Shown here piece after piece: positions 49,539 to 57,831 of a DNA stretch of 58,608 nucleotides. Position numbers and translations under genes: made by a program. The stretch covers positions 1 to 58,608 of the forward strand of contig CANEYR010000017.1 of the NCBI GenBank assembly GCA_947444055.1. The letters are read 5' to 3'. This DNA comes from Planctomycetota bacterium. Lineage in GTDB: Bacteria; Planctomycetota; UBA1135; UBA2386. Numbering within the stretch: the first letter of the stretch is position 1; each line of letters begins with the position of its first letter. Below the pieces are notes generated by a model. It saw only the letters and a program-made list of their open reading frames with translations. It was not told the DNA's origin and did not search any database.

Positions 49539-50501
49539 ATGGGCACGGTGTTCGAAGTAGGGGCCGCCCTGCTAGGAGCCTGCATAGGCTCCTTCTTGAA
49601 CGTCGTCATTTGGCGACTGCAGCAGCCTAACCCGCGCCAGCGTTCGCTCGGTGGCCGCTCGCATTGCCCACACTGTGGCGCCCTCGTCCGCTGGTTCCAT
49701 AACGTGCCGGTGTTGGCGTGGCTTGCACTCCGTGGCAAAGCCGCCTGCTGCAAGCAGCCGATCGCGCTGCGTTACCCACTCGTGGAACTGCTGACGGCGG
49801 CACTCTTCTTCGCTCTGGCTGCGTGGCCACCGCACGGCCCAGTGTTCGTGACCACGGCGAATGGGGCGACGCTCGATAGCGCGGCCGCTGGCGCGTTCGG
49901 CTTGTTGTCGGTCTTCGTGGCGTTGTTGGTCGCACTGTCGTTCATCGACCTCGATACCTACCTGCTGCCCGATGTGCTGACGAAGCCCGGCATCGCAGTC
50001 GGGTTGCTCGCTGGCTTGTGGCCGGGCGTAGCCGGCGTCATCACCGACGACGCGTCGACGCCGCCGGCGTTGCGCAGCGTGCTGGCCAGCGTGCTTGGCA
50101 TGTGTGCTGGCGGTGGCGCCACGTGGGCGATTCGCGCGGTCGGCAGCTGGGTGTTTCGTCGCGAGGCGATGGGGTTTGGCGACGTCAAGCTGATGGCGAT
50201 GATCGGCGCGTTCCTCGGCTGGCAGTCCGCGTTGTTGACGATGTTCCTCGGCTGCATCTTTGGCGCCGTGCTCGGCGGCCTCGGGTCTTTGCTCGGCCGC
50301 GGCACCGTCATTCCTTTCGGTCCCTATTTGGCTCTCGGCGCGATCGTGACCTTGTTTGCACGCGCACCGATCGTCACCCTCTTGTTCACCACGTGGCCAC
50401 AATGGCAACGCACCCATGCGTCCGCGCAATGGTTGCTCGCCGCCATGGCCTTCGTGGCTCTCGGTCTTCTGTTCGTGCTCGTGCGTCGCGGGCGTCGCTG
50501 A
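49539..50501 (+). CDS. pilD: Type IV prepilin peptidase/N-methyltransferase
   Basis: 320 residues, polytopic membrane protein. PilD cleaves type III signal peptides of pilins and methylates the new N-terminus. It has GACIGSFLNVVIWRLQ, the cytosolic zinc region CPHCGALVRWFHNVPVLAWL, RYPLVELLTAALFF, and both catalytic aspartates, in SFIDLDTYLLPDVL and MGFGDVKLMAMIGAFLGWQ. The second cysteine pair is unusual: GKAACCKQPI has adjacent cysteines instead of C-x2-C. ATG at 49539 gives the normal N-terminus. Fits with pilT, pilB and pilC downstream. Confidence 0.92.
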   Translation: MGTVFEVGAALLGACIGSFLNVVIWRLQQPNPRQRSLGGRSHCPHCGALVRWFHNVPVLAWLALRGKAACCKQPIALRYPLVELLTAALFFALAAWPPHGPVFVTTANGATLDSAAAGAFGLLSVFVALLVALSFIDLDTYLLPDVLTKPGIAVGLLAGLWPGVAGVITDDASTPPALRSVLASVLGMCAGGGATWAIRAVGSWVFRREAMGFGDVKLMAMIGAFLGWQSALLTMFLGCIFGAVLGGLGSLLGRGTVIPFGPYLALGAIVTLFARAPIVTLLFTTWPQWQRTHASAQWLLAAMAFVALGLLFVLVRRGRR

Positions 50502-50568
50502 AGCTAGTCCCATACAAACACACATCACCAACCGCTCGGAGTTCGTTTTCGTTCGTCAGGGAGGCACC

Positions 50569-51216
50569 ATGTTGATTCGCCAGTCGATCCTTCTTCTCTC
50601 GCTCGTGGTTTCGTCGTTGGCGACGAGCTGCACCACGCGCTACCAAGACATGCTGCGCGAACGCGACGAGCGCATTCGCGAGCTCAGCGGCAACGTCGCG
50701 CATTTGCGCGGCGAGAACGAAGAGCTGCAGCGTCGCACAACCACGCCGCAGCCCGTCAACGCGGCCAGTGACAAGGGCAAGGAAGAGTCCCCGAACCTGC
50801 TCAATGAGGTGCAGCGTGATGTCGGTGACGAGGCCATCGTCAGCTACCGACGCGGCCGCATCAGCATCGGCGTCGAAGACTCGGTCACCTTCGACTCGGG
50901 CAGCACCAAGGTGAAGGACAGTGCTCACAAAGTGCTGCGCAACGTTTCCTCGGTGCTGAAGAACAAGTTTGCCGGCAAGCGCTTCTACATCGAAGGGCAC
51001 ACGGACAGCGATCCGATCGTCAAGACGAAGGATCTGTACCGCGACAACCGGCACCTGTCGACCGAGCGCGCTGACGCCGTCGCTCGCTACCTGATTCAGC
51101 AGGGCGTAGCGGAATCGGCGATTGTCGTGGTGGGCTACGGCCAGCACGACCCGCGCGACCAAAAGACCAAGGCGCGCAACCGCCGCGTCGAGATCGTCGT
51201 CGGCGACCCGCTGTAG
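50569..51216 (+). CDS. OmpA-family peptidoglycan-binding lipoprotein
   Basis: 215 residues. Signal LLSLVVSSLATSC (lipid Cys about 21), a predicted coiled coil (MLRERDERIRELSGNVAHLRG..., residues 27-60), then an OmpA C-terminal domain (about 105-213) with FDSGSTKVKDSAHKVL, YIEGHTDSDPI, STERADAVARYLIQQG and KARNRRVEIVV. The domain binds diaminopimelate in peptidoglycan and would tether the outer membrane. GGGAGG lies six bases before ATG 50569. It sits between the prepilin peptidase and the EF-G-like gene. Confidence 0.9.
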   Translation: MLIRQSILLLSLVVSSLATSCTTRYQDMLRERDERIRELSGNVAHLRGENEELQRRTTTPQPVNAASDKGKEESPNLLNEVQRDVGDEAIVSYRRGRISIGVEDSVTFDSGSTKVKDSAHKVLRNVSSVLKNKFAGKRFYIEGHTDSDPIVKTKDLYRDNRHLSTERADAVARYLIQQGVAESAIVVVGYGQHDPRDQKTKARNRRVEIVVGDPL

Positions 51217-51493
51217 TCGGCGCTTGGCGCTCCGGGCGGCCCTCGCGCCCCGTTCTGTCAGCTCCGTTGGCAGTGGCGCCACGGGCTCCGTGTGCGGACA
51301 TTCCGCACCCTGCGGAGATGCCGACCAACCACGGCACCGCCGTTCGCGGCTTCCGCATCCGGAGCATCGCGCTATAACCGGGGCGTCCCTGTTGCCTCGG
51401 TTGCTCCGACGGCTCTCTCCGTCAGGGTCCTCGTGGCCGCAGGGTCGCTTTCCGGCGCCTGTCGCTGGGCGCCTGTCCCAAACGGAGTGACCC
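51217..51493 (+). promoter_or_regulatory. Intergenic region with weak candidate promoter for the EF-G-like gene
   Basis: 277 bases without a gene. TTCCGC (51351-51356), a 16-base spacer and TATAAC (51373-51378) form a weak promoter candidate. GGAG at 51484-51487 is the Shine-Dalgarno of the next gene. Nothing else is evident. Confidence 0.25.
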
Positions 51494-53530
51494 ATGGCTC
51501 ATGGTTCGGAAGACATCCGCAACGCTGCCCTCGTTGGACACGGACACTCGGGCAAGACGGCGCTGATCGATGCGATCGCGCATCACTGCAGGCTCACGAC
51601 GCGCCTCGGTACGACGGCCGACGGTTCGACCCTCAGCAATACTGAGCCCGAAGAGCGAGAACGCAAACAGACGCTGTCGGCGCATCTGTTTCGCATGCCG
51701 CTCGACGGCGTTCGGTTCAACCTGTTTGACACGCCAGGTCACCCGGACTTCGCCGCCGATGCGATCGCCGCTCTGGATGTCGTCGAGACGGCGGTGCTGT
51801 GCATCAATGCGCAGAACCCGCTGACGTTCCACGCGCGCCAGCTGTGGCAGGCGGCCGGCCATTGCGGGAACGGCCGTGCGATAGTCGTCACTCACCTGGA
51901 TCACGACAAGACGAGCTTCGAGCAGATCGTCACCCAACTGCGCGCCGCCTTCGGACACGCCGTGGTGCCGGTGACCTACCCCAATGCGGCGGGCGCCGCG
52001 TTCACCACGGTGCACATGGTGACGCACAACGAAGGGCCCGAAGCGACCAAGTACCACGACATGATCGAGGAGGACGAAGCCGAAATCGACGACACCTTGA
52101 TGGAGCACTACTTGTCGACCGGCCACCTCGATCCGAACGAGTTCGACGACAACCTGCGGCGCGCCATCGCCCGCGGCAAGCTGGTGCCGGTGTTCGCGAT
52201 CTGCCCGCAGCGAGGGCTTGGCATCGCGCAGTTTCTGGAGTTCGTGCAATTGCACTTTCCGTCGCCGACGTGTTTTGGTGCGCGCGGTGCGGCCAAGCCT
52301 GGCAGTGACGTCTTCAGCGAGATGGTGCAGCCCGACGACGGGCCGTTTGCAGCGAAGGTCTGGAAGACGGTCTCCGATCCGTATGTCGGCCGCCTGACGT
52401 TCCTGCGCTGCTTTCGCGGGTCGCTGAAGAAGGACCAGAACGTCATCGACGTGCGCACCGGCAGGGTCGCGAAGATTGCGCACCTGCTCGATGTGCATGG
52501 CAAGCAGACCAAGGAGATTGGCAGCGTGACGGCGGGTGATCTGTTCGCGGTGAGCAAGATCGAGGACTTTGCGCAGGGCGACAGCGTCACGACCGAGATC
52601 GTGCCGATCGTGTTCCCGCGGCCGCGCTATCCCGAGCCGACGTACTCGCGGCACATTTGGCCAAAGGCGCGCGGCGACGAGCAGAAGATTGGCCATGCCA
52701 TCGACAAGCTTGCGGCCGAAGACCCGATGCTGCACCACCAGCGCGACAAGGAAACTGGCGAGTTCCTGGTCACCGGCATGAGTCCGCTGCACCTCGAGAT
52801 CACCTTCCAGCGTCTGCATCGCCGCCATCAGGTCGATGTTGCGCACGGGCCGCCAACGATTCCGTACCGCGAAACCATCACCGCTCGCGCCGAGGGCCAT
52901 CATCGGCACAAAAAGCAAACCGGCGGCCGCGGCCAGTTCGCCGAGGTGTATCTGCGCGTGGCCCCGCGCACGCATGGCGCTGGCTTTGAATATCGCGACG
53001 CGGTGGTTGGCGGCTCCATCCCGCGCCAGTTCATTCCCGAAGTGGAGAAGGGCGCGCGCCGGTTCCTCACCAAGGGCTCACTCGCCGGGTTTCCCGTCGT
53101 CGACATGCAGGTCGAAGCGCACGACGGCAAGTACCACGACGTCGATAGCGACCAGCTGAGCTTTCAGATCGCAGGCGAACGCGCGGTGCATGACGCCTAC
53201 ATGAAGGCACGGCCGATTCTGCTCGAACCGATCATGGACGTCGTCGTGCAGGTGCCGCACCGCTTCACCGGGGATGTCGCCGGCAACTTGTCGAGCCACC
53301 GCGGTCGCATGTCCGGCATGGAGGTCGAGCACGACATGCAGATCATCAAGGCGCAGTGCCCGCTGGCCATGATGCTCGATTACTCGACGCAGCTGCGGTC
53401 GATGACCGCTGGCGAAGGCAGCTTCACCATGAAGTTCGCCCACTACGAAGCCGTGCCCCCGCTCCTGCAAATCGAGATCGTGCAGAAGCGCAAGACCGTC
53501 GTCGACCAGCACCTGACCGAGCACGCGTAG
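51494..53530 (+). CDS. EF-G-like (EF-G type II) translational GTPase with altered G motifs
   Basis: 678 residues, five-domain EF-G architecture. G1 is VGHGHSGKTALIDAI, G3 is FDTPGHPDFAADAI, domain II contains PYVGRLTFLRCFRGSLKK, and domains III-V contain MSPLHLEITFQRL, KKQTGGRGQFAEVYLRV, and RMSGMEVEHDMQIIKAQCPL. The guanine-specificity motif NKxD reads THLD (VVTHLDHDKTS), losing the conserved Asn and Lys. The switch I block around ERERKQTLSAHLF is also unlike canonical EF-G. It belongs near the EF-G-like 2 group rather than fusA, judging from memory. It may have relaxed GTP specificity or a non-elongation role. The canonical fusA is not in this window. Confidence 0.85.
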   Translation: MAHGSEDIRNAALVGHGHSGKTALIDAIAHHCRLTTRLGTTADGSTLSNTEPEERERKQTLSAHLFRMPLDGVRFNLFDTPGHPDFAADAIAALDVVETAVLCINAQNPLTFHARQLWQAAGHCGNGRAIVVTHLDHDKTSFEQIVTQLRAAFGHAVVPVTYPNAAGAAFTTVHMVTHNEGPEATKYHDMIEEDEAEIDDTLMEHYLSTGHLDPNEFDDNLRRAIARGKLVPVFAICPQRGLGIAQFLEFVQLHFPSPTCFGARGAAKPGSDVFSEMVQPDDGPFAAKVWKTVSDPYVGRLTFLRCFRGSLKKDQNVIDVRTGRVAKIAHLLDVHGKQTKEIGSVTAGDLFAVSKIEDFAQGDSVTTEIVPIVFPRPRYPEPTYSRHIWPKARGDEQKIGHAIDKLAAEDPMLHHQRDKETGEFLVTGMSPLHLEITFQRLHRRHQVDVAHGPPTIPYRETITARAEGHHRHKKQTGGRGQFAEVYLRVAPRTHGAGFEYRDAVVGGSIPRQFIPEVEKGARRFLTKGSLAGFPVVDMQVEAHDGKYHDVDSDQLSFQIAGERAVHDAYMKARPILLEPIMDVVVQVPHRFTGDVAGNLSSHRGRMSGMEVEHDMQIIKAQCPLAMMLDYSTQLRSMTAGEGSFTMKFAHYEAVPPLLQIEIVQKRKTVVDQHLTEHA

Positions 53531-53593
53531 GGCACTGTCGAGTTTTGCAACGGTGGTCCGCGGCGACAGTGCCACCCCGACGCCGCCGCGGAC
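53531..53593 (+). promoter_or_regulatory. Two overlapping alternative hairpins before pilT
   Basis: Immediately after the EF-G-like stop, GGCACTGTCG (53531-53540) is a perfect 10-bp complement of CGACAGTGCC (53564-53573). GTCCGCGGCG (53556-53565) is a perfect 10-bp complement of CGCCGCGGAC (53584-53593). The stems share bases 53564-53565 and interleave, so the full forms exclude each other or form a pseudoknot. Possible attenuator for pilTBC or a 3' structure of the upstream mRNA. Confidence 0.55.
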
Positions 53594-53696
53594 GTAGCGC
53601 CAGTTCTTGGTGCTGACGGCTCAATGCAAGATGCCGTCGCCGCCGATACATGCGAGCGTCCAGTCGTGCCGACTGGTCGAGCACAGGAGCGCTTGC

Positions 53697-54800
53697 ATGG
53701 TCTCGATGGAAGAACTGTTGAACCTCATGGTTCAGCGCGGTGGATCTGACCTTCACCTTTCGGTGGGATCGCCTCCGAAGGTCCGTGTCGACGGCAAGCT
53801 CGTCGACACCGAGTACGAAGCCTTGATGCCCGAGGCGACCAAGAAACTCGTCTACTCGGTGCTAGGCGCTGACCAAGTCGCCAAGTTCGAGAAGAACCTC
53901 GAGATCGACTTCTCGTTCGGCGTCAGCAACCTCGGTCGCTTCCGTACCAACGCGTTCATCCAACGCGGCACGGTGGCGGCGGTGTTGCGGGTGATCCCGT
54001 TCGAGGTCTACGACTTCCAGACCATCGGACTGCCGGTGAAGGTCTGCGAGTGGATCTGCAATCTGCCGCGCGGCCTCGTGCTCTGCACCGGTTCGACCGG
54101 TTCGGGCAAGTCGACCACGCTTGCGTCGATGGTGAACTTCATCAACGAGTCGCGACAGAACCACATCATCACGATCGAGGATCCGATCGAGTTCTTGCAC
54201 CGCAACAAGAGCTGCCTGGTCAACCAGCGGGAAGTCGGCGGCGACACCCATGGTTTCGAGAAGGCAATGAAGTCGGTGTTGCGCCAGGATCCCGATGTCG
54301 TGCTCGTTGGTGAAATGCGCGACCTTGAGACGATCGAAGCGGCACTCACGCTGGCGGAAACCGGCCACTTGACGTTCGCGACGCTGCACACCTCCGACGT
54401 GCAGCAGACCGTCAATCGCATCGTCGACGTCTTCCCGGCGCACCAGCAGCAGCAGATTCGCACCATGCTGTCGTTGACGCTGCAGGCCGTCGTGTGCCAG
54501 CAGTTGGTGCCGCGTGTGCATGGCAAGGGCCGGGCCCTGGCGGCGGAAGTGATGGTCGTCAACCCGGCGATCCGCGCGCTGATCCGCGACAACAAGGCCC
54601 ACCAGATCATGTCGATCGTGCAGACCGGCGGTGCCGCTGGCATGCGCACGATGAACCAGTCGCTGTTCGAGCTGTACCGCAGTGGCACCATCAGCTACGA
54701 AGATGCACTCGACAACACGGGCGACGAAGCGGACTTCCAGCGCTTGATGGAACGCCAAGGCACCCCTGGTGCCACCACGCCGAAGAAGTCTCTGCGATGA
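53697..54800 (+). CDS. pilT: Type IV pilus retraction ATPase PilT
   Basis: 367 residues, hexameric secretion-type ATPase that powers pilus retraction. N-terminal domain MEELLNLMVQRGGSDLHLSV, Walker A TGSTGSGKSTTLASM (about residue 132), the Asp box ITIEDPIEF, Walker B QDPDVVLVGEMRDLETIEAAL, the His box GHLTFATLHTSDVQQTV, and NPAIRALIRDNKAHQI, a version of the PilT-typical AIRNLIRE motif. AGGAG (53684-53688) is eight bases before ATG 53697. The stop overlaps the pilB start (ATGA). Confidence 0.95.
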   Translation: MVSMEELLNLMVQRGGSDLHLSVGSPPKVRVDGKLVDTEYEALMPEATKKLVYSVLGADQVAKFEKNLEIDFSFGVSNLGRFRTNAFIQRGTVAAVLRVIPFEVYDFQTIGLPVKVCEWICNLPRGLVLCTGSTGSGKSTTLASMVNFINESRQNHIITIEDPIEFLHRNKSCLVNQREVGGDTHGFEKAMKSVLRQDPDVVLVGEMRDLETIEAALTLAETGHLTFATLHTSDVQQTVNRIVDVFPAHQQQQIRTMLSLTLQAVVCQQLVPRVHGKGRALAAEVMVVNPAIRALIRDNKAHQIMSIVQTGGAAGMRTMNQSLFELYRSGTISYEDALDNTGDEADFQRLMERQGTPGATTPKKSLR

Positions 54801-56509
54801 GCATGACGCAGTTTGCCAAGAAGCTGCGCGGCATCCTCGAGAAGGCCGGCAAGCTCGATACTGCGACCGGCGATGCGTTGCTCGCCGAGGCGCAGTCACA
54901 GAAGCGACCCTTCACCGAAGTGTTGGTGAAGAAGGGCGTGGCGACCGAGCACGAACTGATCGCGTTGATCGCCAAGGCAGCGAACATCCCGCCGATCGAC
55001 CTCGCCAAGTGGACGCTCAACAAGGAGGTCCTGGAGACGGTGCCCGAGGACGTGGCCCGCGAGTACCGGATCTTTCCGATCGACAAGATCGGCAACATCA
55101 TCACGATCGCCGTCGCCGACCCGTTCGACGTGGTCAAGTTCGATCACCTGCGCATCCTGACCAACTGCCAGCTGCGCTTGGTCGTCAGCACGGCCGAAGA
55201 GATCGAGAAAATTCGCGGCAGGGGCTACCAGAAAGAAACCGAGAGCGTCGACGGCATTCTCGGGTCGTTCGATGACGCTGACGTCGAGTTGAAGGAGACC
55301 GACGTCGAAGAAGAGAACACCGACCTGTCGGCGATCAGCGACGAAGACTCGCCGATCGTCAAGATCGTCAACAAGATGATCCTCGACGCCTGCAACACCG
55401 GGGCGTCCGACATCCACATCGAGCCGTTCGAGAAGAAGGTGCTGATCCGCTACCGCAAGGACGGCGGGATGTACGAGGTGATGACGCTGCCCAAGCGCAT
55501 GCAGAACAACATCACCTCGCGCATCAAGATCATGTCCAAGCTGGACATCGCCGAGCGACGCAAGCCGCAGGACGGCAAGTTCCAGATGAAGATCGGCAAC
55601 AAGGCGATCGACTTCCGCGTCAGCATTCTGCCGGTCGTGTGGGGCGAGAAGACCGTGTTTCGCGTGCTCGACTCTTCCAACCTCGCCCTCGACATCAAGT
55701 CGCTCGGCTTCGAGCCGAAGGCGATGGAGGACTACCTGTGGGCCTGCGCGCAACCCTACGGAATGATCCTCGTCACCGGTCCAACAGGCTCGGGCAAGTC
55801 GACGACGCTGTATTCGGCGGTCAAGCACATCGCTTCGCCCGACATCAACCTCGTCACGGTCGAAGATCCGGTCGAGTACCAACTCGAAGGCATCAACCAA
55901 GTGCCGGTGAACGTGAAGGCCGGGCTGACCTTCGGCGCCGCGCTGCGTTCGATCTTGCGGCAAGACCCCGACGTCGTGCTGCTCGGTGAGATTCGCGATC
56001 AGGAAACGCTCGAGATCGCGGTCAAGGCCGCCCTCACGGGCCACCAAGTGCTGAGCACGCTGCACACCAACGACGCGCCGTCGACCATCACCCGCATGGT
56101 CGACATGGGCATGGACCCATTCATGGTGGCGAGCGCGACGCTCGTCATCTGCGCGCAACGCCTGGCGCGCAAGCTGTGCCCCAACTGCAAGAAGAAGGTC
56201 GACATGCCGAAGGAAGCGCTGCTGCGTCTCGGCTTCATCGAAAGCGACTTCGCGCTGCCCATGGAGTTCTACGAGCCCGTCGGCTGCCCCCGTTGCAACA
56301 ACGGCTACAAGGGCCGCTTCGCCTTGCTGGAGACGATGCGCATGTCGGAACCAGTGAAGCGCATGGTGGTCGAGCGCGCGCACATCGCCGACGTCAAGAA
56401 GCAGGCGCTGGCCGAAGGCATGCTGACCTTGCGTCGCTGCGGCTTGCTGAACGCATCGCGCGGCAAAACGAGTCTGCAAGAGATCGAGGCCTCGACGATG
56501 GCCGACTAG
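54797..56509 (+). CDS. pilB: Type IV pilus assembly ATPase PilB (GspE family)
   Basis: 570 residues. The N-terminal MshEN-type region (about 1-160) has LLAEAQSQKRPFTEVLVKKG and IDLAKWTLNKEVLETVPED. The ATPase core has TGASDIHIEPFEKKVLIRYR, Walker A TGPTGSGKSTTLYSA (about residue 328), the Asp box VTVEDPVEYQLEGI, Walker B QDPDVVLLGEIRDQETLEIA and the His box GHQVLSTLHTNDAPSTI. A zinc-binding cysteine set follows (CPNCKKKV and CPRCNNGYKG). It drives pilus extension. ATGA overlap with pilT indicates translational coupling. Confidence 0.95.
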   Translation: MSMTQFAKKLRGILEKAGKLDTATGDALLAEAQSQKRPFTEVLVKKGVATEHELIALIAKAANIPPIDLAKWTLNKEVLETVPEDVAREYRIFPIDKIGNIITIAVADPFDVVKFDHLRILTNCQLRLVVSTAEEIEKIRGRGYQKETESVDGILGSFDDADVELKETDVEEENTDLSAISDEDSPIVKIVNKMILDACNTGASDIHIEPFEKKVLIRYRKDGGMYEVMTLPKRMQNNITSRIKIMSKLDIAERRKPQDGKFQMKIGNKAIDFRVSILPVVWGEKTVFRVLDSSNLALDIKSLGFEPKAMEDYLWACAQPYGMILVTGPTGSGKSTTLYSAVKHIASPDINLVTVEDPVEYQLEGINQVPVNVKAGLTFGAALRSILRQDPDVVLLGEIRDQETLEIAVKAALTGHQVLSTLHTNDAPSTITRMVDMGMDPFMVASATLVICAQRLARKLCPNCKKKVDMPKEALLRLGFIESDFALPMEFYEPVGCPRCNNGYKGRFALLETMRMSEPVKRMVVERAHIADVKKQALAEGMLTLRRCGLLNASRGKTSLQEIEASTMAD

Positions 56510-56572
56510 GCGCTGACCACGAAGGGGTTGGCGACAGCGCACCAAACACTGCGGGAACGGGGATAGGGGATC

Positions 56573-57814
56573 ATGACGACGAAGTTCAAATTCGAAGCGA
56601 AGGACGCCGCCGGCAAGGTGGTCAAGGGAACGGTCTCGGCCATTTCGCAGGCCGACGCCATGGCCGATCTGCGCCGACGCAACCTGACGCCGGTCGACGT
56701 CACCAAGGCCGGTGGCTTCCTGTCCTGGTTCCAGAAAGCCAAGGGCAATAAGCGCGGCATGGCCAGGCGGTCGTCGGCTCGCCGCGGTGAGCTCGAAGTC
56801 TTCACGCGCCAGCTGTCGACCATGTTGGGCGCGGGCATTCCGATGCTGGAAGCGCTCGAGATCCTCGCCGACCAGGCGGAGAGCCCCGGCTTCGCGTTCT
56901 GCCTCGACCGCGTCGTCAACGACATCCGTTCGGGCTCCGACTTGTCGAAGTCGATGGAGCCGCACAAGCGGGTCTTCTCGCACATCTACGTCAGCATGAT
57001 CCGGGCTGGCGAAGTGTCGGGCCAGATCGACATCATCCTGACGCGCCTCGCTGACTACCTCGAAGCCAGCGCCCACCTGCGCAGCGAGATCAAGTCGGCG
57101 ATGACCTACCCGGTCATCTCGCTCGTGCTCGTCATCGGCATCGCCTCGTTCTTGATGATCGGCATCGTGCCATCGTTCAAGCCGGTCTTCGATTCGCTCG
57201 AGGTCGAACTGCCGGCCCTGACGGTGTTCATCATGGACATCGCCTTCTTCATGCGGGACTACTGGTACCTGATCTTCGGCGGCATGTTTGGCGCGATGGC
57301 CGGCATCAAGGCGCTGTGCAAGACCCCGAAGGGCGCCTACGTGAAGGACCAGTTCATGCTGCGGGTGCCGGTGTTCGGCATCCTGTTCAAAAAGGTCGCG
57401 CTGTCGCGTTTCGCGCGCACGTTCTCGACCTTGATCAAGAGCGGTGTGCCGATCCTCGGCGCCATGGAGATCGTCTCCGACACCGCTGGCAACCTGGTAA
57501 TCTCCCGCGTCGTCGACAGCGCGCGCGACAGCGTGCGCAACGGCGACAGCCTGTCCGATCCCTTCTCGAAGTCGAACATCTTCCCGCCGATGGTCGTCAA
57601 GATGATGGCGATCGGCGAACGCTCGGGCGCGCTCGACTCACTGCTTGAGAAGATCGCCGAGTTCTACGACCAGCAGGTCGAAGCCGAGGTGAAGGGGCTG
57701 ACGTCGATGATCGAGCCGATCATGATCGCGATCATGGGCGTCATCGTCGGCGGCATCGTGCTCGCCGTCTTTCTGCCGATCTTCAAGCTGCAAGAGAAGT
57801 TGTCCGGCGGCTGA
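56573..57814 (+). CDS. pilC: Type IV pilus inner-membrane platform protein PilC (GspF family)
   Basis: 413 residues. After a short N-terminal cytoplasmic part (FKFEAKDAAGKVVKGTVSA) come two GspF domains, each with the characteristic helical block: FTRQLSTMLGAGIPMLEALEI and FARTFSTLIKSGVPILGAMEI. Transmembrane segments are VISLVLVIGIASFLMIGIV, WYLIFGGMFGAMAGI and IMIAIMGVIVGGIVLAVFL. PilC couples the ATPase motors to the growing pilus. It is separated from pilB by 63 bases. No pilin or secretin genes follow within the window. Confidence 0.95.
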   Translation: MTTKFKFEAKDAAGKVVKGTVSAISQADAMADLRRRNLTPVDVTKAGGFLSWFQKAKGNKRGMARRSSARRGELEVFTRQLSTMLGAGIPMLEALEILADQAESPGFAFCLDRVVNDIRSGSDLSKSMEPHKRVFSHIYVSMIRAGEVSGQIDIILTRLADYLEASAHLRSEIKSAMTYPVISLVLVIGIASFLMIGIVPSFKPVFDSLEVELPALTVFIMDIAFFMRDYWYLIFGGMFGAMAGIKALCKTPKGAYVKDQFMLRVPVFGILFKKVALSRFARTFSTLIKSGVPILGAMEIVSDTAGNLVISRVVDSARDSVRNGDSLSDPFSKSNIFPPMVVKMMAIGERSGALDSLLEKIAEFYDQQVEAEVKGLTSMIEPIMIAIMGVIVGGIVLAVFLPIFKLQEKLSGG

Positions 57815-57831
57815 TCGCCACGAGGTCTTCG

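Noticed and set aside
49572-50531. A 319-codon frame antisense to pilD
   Set aside because: His/Gln/Arg-rich translation with no motif, opposite a confirmed peptidase with both catalytic aspartates.
54896-57076. A 726-codon open frame antisense to pilB and pilC
   Set aside because: It mirrors two certain genes. Long antisense frames are expected in GC-rich DNA; its translation is Arg/Asp/His-rich and shows no domain.
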